A program made the position numbers and the translations under genes. A model generated the notes under the pieces. The model was not told where the DNA came from. It was given only the letters and a program-made list of their open reading frames with translations, and ran no database searches. Below are positions 25,201-37,200 of a stretch of 64,000 nucleotides of DNA, piece by piece. The DNA comes from Pipra filicauda (taxonomy: Eukaryota > Chordata > Aves > Passeriformes > Pipridae): the NCBI RefSeq assembly GCF_003945595.2, contig NW_024104361.1:558001-622000 (forward strand). Reading direction: 5' to 3'. Within the stretch, counting starts at the first letter, position 1. Every line of letters begins with the position of its first letter.

Positions 25201-28200
25201 CTCCTGAGAAGTGTAAACAGCTGAGATCCCTTATGGTACAAGCCTCTTCATTTTTCATTATATGGATTTATAACACGACACAGGCAGATTGGAGTAAATT
25301 GTTCCTTATTTCTGGTTTTAACGGAGCAGAGCTGTGAGCTGCGCAGATCCCCGTAAATACCCGCGGAAAAGAGAGTGAATTAAAAGAAAAAAAAAAAAAG
25401 AAAGAAAGGCAGAAAAAAAGGAGGAGGAATTATGTAGCAAATCCCTGTTACACTCTATTGTGCTCGCTTCTTTTGTGCTGTTTTATACATTCCCTTCAGG
25501 GAAGCAGTTATGTTGGAAAACTATCTCCAAATTTCATCTAGCGCTGGTTCTTGTTACGGGCACAGACACTTCCCTTTGTGCTATTTTAATTCCATTGTCA
25601 CGGTCCTCTTGTAGGGTTTGTTCTATTTACTAAGCTACAACATTATTTTTAATGGACACAATAATTATATGAACTTTTTTATTTATTTGCTTTGGCTCAT
25701 AAAAGAAAAGAGCCAGCAGCAGAGAATGCGGTAACGTGCTGTTTATTCACATGTACGGCGTGTGCTGGGTTTCTGTTGTGAAAAGAATAATAATTTCAAC
25801 AAGAAAAGAGAGAAGGGAAAAGAAAACAAGGAACAAACAGGGACTTGTTGCCCTGGTTAGTGCCAGAAAGTCCAAGGAATCATTAATTATCTTTCAAACT
25901 CCAGTAAACCAAGTGCAAGATGGGATCTCTCCTTGGAAAATGGAAAAAGGGAAGGAAAAGAAGGGTGTCCTGTTCAACTGGGCAGTGCAGTTTTAAAATG
26001 TTAACTCCGTGTGAAGGAAAGTTGCCAGTTTTGCAGAGAGAGAGCGATTTCCCCTTCACTGAAATCACACACATATTTCAAAATGTAAATTCCCCAGCAT
26101 TCCCTCCGAGAGTGCAAATTTCAGCTGGGGGTTCTTTTTCCCTGACCATGCAAATCCAGAGGCGACTGCCTTGGCTTTGGGCATGAAAAGTGACTTTAAA
26201 CCAGCAGCGAGCAGGGCTGGGAACCACCCACTGCTCCTTGGGAAGAGAAGGATGCTCTGCTGCCCAGCAGGCATCATCCCAGCTCTGAGCATCCCTCCCT
26301 GAACACGCACATCCCACTGGACCATGAGCTGGAGGGCAGCAGCTTTCACCCTCTGAGCATGTTGATGCCAAACATCTGGGGGGGGTGGGGGTGGAAAACA
26401 ACCCAACCACGCTCTCTAAAAGTGGCTCACAAGGTTTGGTGGTCCTGGGTGGTGGTACTTTTGTCCCAAAATCCAGAGGAGGCGGCTGTGCGTGTCCCAG
26501 CCCGAGGAAGCCAATGTGGCGGCATGAACCCAGCTGAGGCAAACCAAAAAGTCCAGGCAGCTGGCTGCAAAGAGGGGACCTTCTTCGCAAAAGGAAGAAG
26601 AGAAAGCTGGGGATTTTGTGTTCGCTTTTTTGTGGGGATTTTTTGGGGTTTTGCCCTTTTTTTTTTTGTTCTGTTTTGTTTTGTTTGTTTGTTCCCCTCG
26701 TTTTTGTCTTTTTCTCACTCACTCTCTCCTCCCGCCAGCCCCGGGAAGCCAAAGCTGGCTGGAAGGATGCTCCCGCCGCCTCCAGCCAGCCTCTCCGCGG
26801 GCCCCTCGCCAGATGCTGCCCTACTTTTCCCGATGCTTTTCCCACTGTTCTCCCGCCGCTCGCTCGGCAGGCGTGGGCTGGGAGCAGCACCCGCTCCCCG
26901 GGACCCGCAGCACCCACTCCCCCGTGCCAGGCACCCAGACCCAGCAGCCAGGGGTCACCTCCCACCCTGCCAGACATTCCAATTCCGCAGGGGAAGGTGC
27001 TTGGTGCAGCGCTGTCCTGATTTGAAATAATTTTAATCTTCACATTATTATTTAATCATTAAAAAAGAACAACAAAAGGAAAGGTCCACTCCATGCCCCG
27101 AATTCCCCATTAATTCAGCTGGGGGAGGAACATCACAAGAGCGGCTGATTAAGGTCCCTTTATTAAACAGTCTTTAAAGTTGCCCTTAATCTTTCAGATT
27201 TGTTGTTACGATAAAAAAAAACAACACTAAAAAAAAAAAACAACAAAACAAGAACAACCACCACAAATGGAGTTTGGTAATATTTTGCTTTTCATTGTCC
27301 TTTCTCTGCCCTTTTCTTCCCTTCTCCTTTTACTGAGAGGACAAACAGAAGGAAAAAAGGGGGGGAGGGGGAGAATAGGGATAGAAAAAGATTTAAGAGA
27401 AAAAAAATAATCCCTGCTGATGCTGAATGTCAAATATTAAGATTTTTCTCTCCCCCCACTTTCAGTAATATCCCCATTAAAGAATAAACCCCCAAACAAT
27501 CAGCGAGACTAGCTTAGAGGACAAGGCTTCCCCATCCCTTCTTCCCTGTTAGGATTTAATCCCTGAAGCCAAGAGCAGGTAGGATGGAGAGCAGATACCC
27601 AAGACCAGGGCCTGGTGACCCCATCGTGGCACAGAGGGAGGTCTCTGGCCAGTTGCAAAAGGATTTTAGCAATTACCTTGATTAGTTTTATTCCTTTCCC
27701 TCTAAACCTCGCAGCCAGCTGGGCTCCCAGCACCTCACACCTGCTTTTACAGAGAGAAAAAAACCTGGGATTTGATCAAAGCTGGGAGGTTTTGGGGTTT
27801 TTCTGGTGGGTGGCTGTTTTTGGTGCCTGGCATCACTGCTTCACCATCCAGAGTGGGAGCAGAAACACCCTAGGCTCCAATGGAAGGAAACCCCTACAAA
27901 AAACAAAGCCTTTTGCCCTCACGCTCCCATTTCCATCGAGCTGGGAAGCCCTCAGGAGCTTCCTAGCGTTGTTTGGCACCCTCCTCCCCTCCCTGGCACT
28001 TCAATACCAGAGGACCAGTTTCTTCCTTTCTCACTGCCGGGAATTTCCAGCTTTTCTTCTCTGGACACAGCCCCTGTTCCCACAGTGCTGAGCTTCTCTT
28101 TCCTCCCTTTGTCCTCTGGCACACACACTCCTGCTCTGCCCCAGGGACCAAACTCCAGCTCCCAGGTGGGCCAACCTCCCACGAGCATCTTTCCCTTCTC

Positions 28201-31200
28201 AGCACGGGTACCACTTGGTGCTGGAGGTTCCAGGGCTAGAAATGCCCCAATTTTGGCAGTCTGTGCCACCCATATAGGTGGGACTCCACCTGGAAGTGTC
28301 CCAACTGATGCTGCAACACATGTGGACCTACAAATCGGATACACCAACAAGCAAATCAATGCTCCCTCCCTCACCTTCCTCTCCCTCCCTTGGTGCTACA
28401 AGATCCCAAGGTATTGACAAAAACTGCCCTAAAAAATGTGCAAGACTGCCGAGTTAAACAAAGTTTGGGATGCTGAGTCCAGGTTTGTTATGGTCACAAA
28501 CACGACCTCGCACGTGGCTCGGGTGGATGCAGGACATCCAAGGCAGAGCAGTGAAATGGCTCTTGAAGGGCTCAGAGGCACCTCCGAGGGATGCACAGTA
28601 GAGACAGACACCAGAGGTGATCCAGAAAGGTCTCAGGGGAGCAGGGGCAAAGGATCACGCATACTGAACGTCATGGAAAAAGCAGGAAAAAAAAAATCAC
28701 GGTGCCCCCCAGCCTCGTCCTTTTCTCCTCTCTGTCCCCCAGCGGCTGCATTTCCATAAGCGATCTGCACTAATTGCTTTAACTACGGTCGTGCTGTGGG
28801 TAATCAGAGTCATTAGGTGACCTCTGCTCCGGGAGGGCAGCAGGGCTGGTGCAGCTCTCCACGTCCAGCACCACGGGGCAGCCTCCCCCCGGAGCAGGGC
28901 ACGCTCCTGCATCCCTCCCCCGTGCTACAGGGATGGAGCTTGGCTCCAATTTACTCTTCCCTGGAGCCCAATCAGTAAACGGCCCCCCCTCCTGCCCTGC
29001 AGCGGGGAGTCTGGATCCTCCTGCCGCAGGAGGGATGGATCCTGAGGATTCCCGGTTGGACCAGCCGCCGGCAATGCCACGGCACCGGGGAGCTGCCACC
29101 ACGGCTGCCAGCTAGACCGGGGCTGGGGGCCGTTGGGCTGGGTCCAAACAAACATGTACAAGCACCTGAACCCCCCCCAAATCCTCCCCAAACTGTATTT
29201 CTGAATGCAGAAAATAGGTATTGCCCCATCCCCGTCCTGGGCAGGGGACAGGGATGCCCAAGGGACACTGGTCTCTAAGGCTAAGCACCAGCCATGCACC
29301 AGCCTGGATCTGCTCCCTGGCACTCCCAAAGCACCCATGGATGGCTGTGCTGAGGGGTTTAGCTTCAGAAAGTCCCTGAGATCCTGCACTGAGCCTCCCA
29401 AAGTAACCCTGTCCTCACTAAAGGATATGTCTCCTATGAAGAGAGGTTGGGAGAGCTGGAATTGTTCAGCCTGGAGAAAAGAAAGCTCTCGGGAGACCTT
29501 AGAACCCCTTCCAGTGCCTAAAGAGGCTCCAGGAGAGCTGGAGAGGGACTTCAGACAAGGGCCTGGAGGGACAGGACAAGGGGGAATGGCTTCCCACTGA
29601 CAGAGGGCAGGGATAGATGGGATATTGGGAAGAAATTCTTCCCTGTGAGGGTGGGGAGGCCCTGGCACAGGTTGCCCAGAGAAGCTGTGGCTGCCCCTGG
29701 ATCCCTGGAAGTGTCCAAGGCCAGGCTGGATGGGGCTTGGAGGAACCTGGGCTAGTGGGAGGTGTCCCTGCCCATGGCAGGGGGTGGAATGAGATGATCT
29801 TTAAGGTCCCTTCCAACCCAAACTGTTCCGTGATGTCCACCAACATGTGACATGTTCAACCTCCTGCAAGCACAGCTCAAAATGCAAGAAAAAGAAATAA
29901 AAAAATGCTGCTTTAAAACACAAGCAACCCTCTCCTAAGGAGATGGGACTCCAGACCCCACAGCAGCCTGTCCCCACAGGCGTGTGGGCAGTGGGGTCCC
30001 TTCCACATACTTGACATCCAGGCTGGGAGGTGTAAGGAAACATCCACGCTTCCAGGAAAACACACTGCAGCTCTGCTTCTGCCTGTCCACAGGGACCCAT
30101 TACACTAACAGTGTGTCCATTCAGCCTGATATATAAATTACTAATGTAAATTAATGGATAATTGAAGTCCTTTAGTCCTAAATATTTAAATTATTTAACA
30201 GGCAATTAAGAGAGAAGGAGAAAGAAAAGAGGAAAAGGGGCCTTAACCCCAACAGGCAGGAAAAACAATATAAATGAAGTGAGAGGAGCGCAGAAAGAGC
30301 TGAACATACACATTTTAAAGGGATGCTGCCAGGTTCACTTTGTTTGAGTTGGGAGGGTGTTAAAGTGGATGCTCTGAGACCCAGGGGGACAGAGAGGGGA
30401 TCATCCACCAAACAACCCTGCTGAGCAGCAGGACTGATCCTGATCCAGGTGCTTTTCAGGATGGGAAAACTCCATGGCTGCGTTTGTAACAGCTCCTGGT
30501 TATACCGCGATCACCAGAACTTCCTGACATGCCAAAACAATACTTTTGAGATAATTTTTTTTCATCCATCCTACCCCTAAAATGACGGCATTCCTTATGG
30601 TAATACCATTTCTGACCCCTTTGTTAACCTGACTCAAGCACAAACACCTTTATTCCAAGTGTTTTCATCTCCTTTTTTCTTTTACAAGTGGTCGATGTGG
30701 CTATTTCACTCTCTGCACCCTTCACCCCATTCCTCTGCAAACATCCTCATCAAGGCAAAGTGGCTACAGTTGCTCACAATGGCAATCCATGGGGATGCTG
30801 GATGTCACCAGTGCAATGAGTTTCCCCATCCTCAGATACACGGGAGAACCCTCCAAACAATACAGCCCGCAGCAAGGAGCAGGTCAGCACCGAGAAACAC
30901 ACTGTTTCCTCCTCAGGCCTCCATGCCAAACTGGCCAGGGATATTCCCAGAGCTCCCCTGAGAGCTGGAAGAGGTCATAAGGAAAAATGGTCTGTTGAGA
31001 GAAGACGTCATGTGGGAAAAAAAGCACCTTAACAAAAGCAGCGTGTGAGTCTGAGCGTGCACGGGGACGACACCGAGGGCAAGGAGGGGGATTGAGACAA
31101 TAGTGAATAGACCTCAGATTATATCCTGAACTCGCCGCCCCAGGGGAACAGGGTTATAAAAACCCTTTTTATTTTGTTTGTAGTCCAAAACAAACAAGTA

Positions 31201-34200
31201 CATAAAAAGCTGAACGAGGAGAAGCCAGACAGGAAGTGAGTAACATCTGGGAAACATCTGGCCCCGGCCGTGCCGTGAGCCCGGCCGCCGGCACAGCTCC
31301 GGGGACCTGCAGCTCCACACCAGTGGAGGTCCCCAAAACCCCTCCCCAGAGGGGCACTCCTTGGCTCCCCAGCTGGGCTGGGTGAAAGGGTGCCCTGAGC
31401 AGTTCAAGGCACCCTGGTACAGGGCTCTGAGCATCGCAGGACACCCCCAAGAAAGGCTCTAAGCATCGCAGGACACCCCCAAAAAGAGCTCTGGACATTG
31501 CAGGACACCCTCCGAGCATCACAGGATACCCTCTGAGCATCACAGGACACCCCCAAAAAGGGCTCTGGACATTGCAGGACACCCCCTAAGCACTGCAGGA
31601 ACCCCCTGAGCAGGGCTCTGAGCATTACAGGATGACCCAAACAGTGTAAGACCCCCCTGAGCATCTCAGGACACCCTCTGATCATTGCAGGACACCCCTG
31701 AGCAGGGCTTTATGCAATAAAGGATGCCTTGAACATAAAAGACACCCTGGCACAGGACATCCCCTGAGCATTACAGGACACCTCCAAACAGGGCTTTGAG
31801 CATTAAAGGATGCCCTGAGCAGTGAAAGACACCCTGGTCCAGGGCTCTGAGCATGGCAGGATGAAATCAGGGGTCAGCTGGCACCAGGGCACACATCCTT
31901 CCCTGCAGGAGACAGCAGGTCCTGCCCAGCAGTCACAGGGGCTGGAGGTATTTTCTTCTTTCTACTTCTCACCTGCAGCTCTTACTGCCCCAAAAGCCCT
32001 GGTGGAAGAGCTGCCCGGCACATGGCCCCGTGCACAATCCTGGGAAGGCTGGGGAAGGATCCAGGCTGGCTGTGAGGAAGGAGAGTTGGCTTGGCAGGAT
32101 CTCCACCCAGACTCGGGCACCGGGGAATTCCCCCGTGGCCCCAGCCCAAGCTGCCAACCCACACCTTCCCTCTCCACCCACCCAAAGCCAACGGGGGCAG
32201 GAAAAGAGGGATGCAAGTGACCCCACAGAGAGGTTGGATAGCAGGGGCAGTTGTCATGGAAGAGCAGCCATGCTCAGGACTGGTCTGGACCACAGCAGGA
32301 GTCACTTCTGTCACCTCCGTGCACCCCCGGCTGCATTTACAGCCAGGAAATGCACCAACCACACTCAAACACGTGGAGCAACTCCACTGATCCACCACTG
32401 TTCCATCGGCTGTGCCGGGGCAAAGCACCAAACTCCTGGCAAAGCAGCCTCACTCAGCTCCTTGGAGCAATCCAGCCGCTCCTGGCACAGGATGGCATCC
32501 CCCCAGCTCACCAGATATACCCAAAAGCACTCTCAGTTCTCCCCAAAACATCTCCTCAGCATTTCCCACACAGGGAGAGATGTAGTTCCTGTTTGCTCCG
32601 GCAGAGCCCGGATTAGCACCTTGGGTATTCCAGAGGGGAGGATTAAAGCCGGTGTGGTGCTGGACCATGCCGGAGAGGAAGCAGCAGCTGCCTGCGCAGC
32701 ATCTGGCACCTGCTGCTCATTTATGTCTTGTGGTGGGCTTGTGGGCAGCAGCCTGTAGGGCTGTTGAGGGCCAACAATGTTGCTGCTCGTGGCTCAGGTG
32801 TCCCACAAGAGCAGGAAGGACAAGGGCAGCTCTTTTGGGGTGTGTTGCAGCCATGCTGGCAGCCTGCCTGAATGTGGAGCACCTCGCCCTGGAGAGCCTG
32901 GACAAGATGCAGGGGACTTGGGGAGTGAAAGGGACATGCAAGGGATGAGAATGGGGATGTCAGAGAGGAAAACAGGGAGGGGGAAAGAAAGTAATCAGAA
33001 TCACAGACGAGTTTCGTTTGGAAACGGCCTTAAAGATCATCTCATTCCAGCCCCACTTCCATGGGCAGGGGCCCCTTCCACTAAAATACCAGAGGAGGAA
33101 GGAGAGTGTTTGGAAAGTGGAACAACCAAGGCACATTAAAGGAAAGAATTATCCACCAGGATGGCAAGGTTAAAATAGCAAAAACGCTGGGACATAGGAG
33201 GATATAGAGGCCTAATTAAAGAAGCCTCACCCAGAACATGCCACTAGCAAAAAGCATCCACTGTGTCAGGGACAGAGACGCCAGATGCTCGTGCCCCATC
33301 CCCTGTCACTGCACACCCTGCAGCAAAGGGCACAGCTCCCAAACCCCCAGCAAGTGCCTGCAAAAGCCCAGTCTGATTTTGTTCCATCGTTTTCAGTCAC
33401 CTTTGCCCCAGCTGATGCCCACTTGTAGGCTTTTTTGGTGCTATTACTTTAAAAATAGCTAAATTAGGCAGCTCCAGCAACAAGCAGCTGCCCAGACAAG
33501 TCGGACCCCATTGCAGGAGGCCGTGAGAGCACCAACCACGTCTCCACCACAGCTAAATTTGGCCCAGCTAGCAGGCAGACCGGCTCCTGAAGGTGTCTGA
33601 ACACAGGCAGGCCGTCGGGGCGAGGAGGGTGATGCACAGGAACCCACCGGAGTCAGGCAGCCTGTTCCCACCATCCCTCGCACGTGCTTTTTCTTTAAAA
33701 TTCCCAGCCTAAATAAGGCTTTGGGGAGGAAATTAATGAAAAGCAAAGCTGATTACAAAGAACAATACAATGACTCAATCTGTTTCTTCTTTTACCTCAA
33801 TTGTATAAAGCTTTTACATTTATGAAGGTTTCTCTCAATACACAATGAAATGGGCCTCCGAGGGAAGCAGTAATGGCCCTGGAGACTTTTGAGCAAGACT
33901 GGACAAAACACCACCAGAACAATCCCAGAGGAAGGGCCAGATGATCTAACAGGTCTTTTGCATCTTTAATTTCTCACCCTTTTCTTTCTCCTCCTGTTTC
34001 AGGCACAGGCTTTTTTGGTTGCTGCTAATTAGATGTTAATGCAAGAGCGGCTGCATTTGCAGCACATGGTGTAACCAAGAGGAAAACATCGGGGCCCTAA
34101 ATGACAAACAGATCCCAGGGATGTGTGACCTTATTTTCAGCATGGAAAATCTCTCTCCGGAGGAAACACAGCCCATAAAATGTGGATATCCTTTCCACAC

Positions 34201-37200
34201 CAGGATGGGTTGCTTCTGCACCCACTGCCTAATGCCTGTGAGTCAGGACAGTGCCAGCTTCACATCTCCCTCTCCAGCCCCACATCCAACCTCTCAACCA
34301 GTGCATGCAAAGGATCTCCAAAGTAGTTCTGTCTATCCAGAGACAGCGGGAGAACCCCACCAGCACAACCTGTATTTATGTCAACCACCTAACTGACCAA
34401 CAAGACCGACCAACCCTCCTGGCTGCCCCTTTATAGAGCATCTCCCGGGAGAAGGCAACGGGATGCTCTTCACCACCAGCTCCTCCTCCTCCTCTCTGCT
34501 CTTTGCTGGGCTATTTGGATCATCTCTAACACCCACCTCAGTGAGCTGCAAGGAGCTGAGCCGAGCTGTTTGTGATGAAATCAATGAGGCGACGCAGAGG
34601 CAGAGTCTGTGCCCTTGCCCGTGGCGCCCGGCCCCGCCACAGGACAGCCACCAAGGCTTGTCATTACCAGCACAACCGTAAACACCATCAGAGAACCATC
34701 AGGTTGGAAAAGACCTCCCAGACCACTGAGTCCAACTGTACCTTGTCACCCAGCCCAGAGCACTGCGTGCCGTGTCCAGTCGTTCCTTGGACACCCCCAG
34801 GGATGGGGACTCCACCACCCAACGGTGCTCGGAGATCATTTGGCAGAGATGTTCCACTGTGCTCCCACAAGATTTAAACAGATTTCAAGTATTCTGTTGT
34901 CTTTGATCACCCTTCCAGAAGCTTTACAGGAGAAGCCCACGCTCTGCCAGCCCTGGCCGGCAGAGACAACCCTGACTCTGTGCAAGGGTTTGTGCTCCAC
35001 TGGAGCACCATCATACCCTGAGGTCCACATGGAAGGCCAAGGCATGGATCAAGAATGGATGGGGAGCCCCAAATTTGTGGCAGTGGGATGGTACTCTCCT
35101 CATAAGCGGGGTCAGAGCCCCCCCACGAGCTACTGGTGTCCTCACGGGCAGTGACCTCCCTCCGGCCCCACAGAGGATCCCGGTGCCTAAGCCCCAGTCA
35201 GGACAGGAACAAAAGTCACTGCTAAGAGACACATTTACGACCTTCCAAGAGGGACCCTGCTGACAGCTTAACGAGCTTTTTGTTTTTCAAGTAGTGGTTT
35301 TATATTTACGACCTGAAAGGGAAAGATGCAAGTAAGGCAGATGATCATGGGGCTATCTGCTCCTTCTGCTCCTGACCCGCTGCTGTCCAGCCCACATCCA
35401 AGCCATTCCGGAAAGCCATAAAAAACGATTGCATTTCAGCTTTCCCCCCCTCCTCCTTCTTTTTCTCTCCCGTCCACTAAAAACAAAAAGCACGTTTTTT
35501 GGTGGTGGTCATTTCTTGTTAACGCTCACCCCAAGGAAGAGCATCAAATATTAATGCAGGAAGCTTCAGAGAGATCACACCAGAAACCAGAGGCCCCATA
35601 TGTTGTGGAGCATCCCGGTGGATACAAGAGCCCACCAATGCATCCCCAAGGCCTGGCTCTTTAATGCCTGGGAAGGAAGGAGGAGGCCAGAAGCTGGTCT
35701 TTTATGAGCCGGAGAGATCACATTCCTGGGACATCAGCCCAGAGTTACACTTAGAAGAGGAAAAAAAGTTAAGGGGAAAAAAAAAATCAAACCCCACCAC
35801 TGCTCCACAGGATGCTGCACTGTTATTTATAAGCTTCAGAGTGAGAGGGCAAAACTCACTGGTTGTGTGGTTGTTTTTTTTATCCCCAGATCTCAGCATT
35901 AGCACAGCAGAGAAATGCCTCTGGGCTGCAAGAGCATTCCAGCCACCAGCAGGAAGATAAGCCTCTTCCTTTGCCTCCAGGTTCCTTGGCAGAGAGGAGA
36001 CACATGGGGTTTAATTGCATACAGAGATGCCACAGTGCTGACACAAGCATGATAAGAGCTTTTGTCCCATGAAAAAGACCCTGCCCTGTGCTCCTAAAAC
36101 TCAGAAGGGACCTTTGCTGAGGACTTGGTGGGGGACTTGCAATGCAAGGAGCTGGTGGGGGACATGGAAGGCCTGGATGTGCAATAAAACATCTGGAAGG
36201 GGAACTGTGCACCGTGGCAGTGTCCCATGGAGAACTGTGCCTGCTCCACCACAGCACATGATATAGGACATACACATCCCATCTTCCAGGGAGGAAAGCA
36301 TCACTGTGTGCTTGGTGGTGGCATCTTTGTGCCCAAATGGCACTCAGATGGCTTTTCCAACCTGCTGTGCTGTGTCCAGCTCTGGGGCCTCCAGCATAAG
36401 AAAGGACATGGACCTGCTGGAGTGAGTCCAGAGGAAGCCACGGAGATGCTCCAAGGGCCAGAGAACCTCCCCTATGGAGCCAGGCTGGGAGAGCTGGAAT
36501 TGTTCAGCCTGGAGAAGAGAAGCCTCCAGGGAGACCTCAGAGCCCCTTCCAGTAGCTAAAGAGGCTCCAGGAGAGCTGGAGAGGGACTAACCCAAACCAT
36601 TCTGTGATTCTATGAACCAGACTTCCGAGCTTGGGACATCTTCTTCCTCATCCCCCTCCATGCCCACACAAGCCCAGCCGGGCAGCAGTGAAGCTACAGA
36701 AGCCCTGGGTGCACAGGTAAAAAAGGAAAAAAGAAAACGGGAGAAAAAAATTTAAAGAGAAATTAAAGAAAAAAAATAGGCATTTAAGTGAGACCGAGGA
36801 TTCCCCAAGCGCAGTTCAGAGCGGTGCGGGGGAGGGGTGCGGAGTAGCGGGCAGCCCCCTCCCCGCTCCCCTTCCCCACTTATCGCTGCCCCGGGCTCTG
36901 CCCGGCGCCTGCCGATAATCAGGGAGCGCATTGAAACCCCGGCGCCAGACTGGATCCTTATCTCCTCCCGAGGAGGAATGCGGGATGGGGGCAGCCCCTG
37001 CAGCAGCTCGAGGAGGAGGAGGAGGAGGAGGAGGAGGGGAAGGAAGAACCCCCTTCCCCCGGCCCCAGCAGACAGAGAGCAGGAGCCTGGGGAGGGGCGG
37101 GGGATGGAGGGACCCCCGAGGGGTGCGCAGGGCTCGGTGCCCAGCCCCGGCTCCCGGGGCGGCCGGAGGGGTCGGAAGCGCCCCCGCCTTGCGCAAGGGC

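Noticed and set aside
26078..27043. 321-codon minus-strand reading frame
   Set aside because: It runs through homopolymer tracts (K- and Q-rich stretches) and has no recognisable domain; treated as chance.
31169..31685. Repetitive minus-strand frames with MLRG/CPAM motifs
   Set aside because: They are translations of the minisatellite, not a repeat protein.
32030..32758. 242-codon plus-strand frame in intron 1
   Set aside because: No domain, no start or splice support, composition like neighbouring intron.
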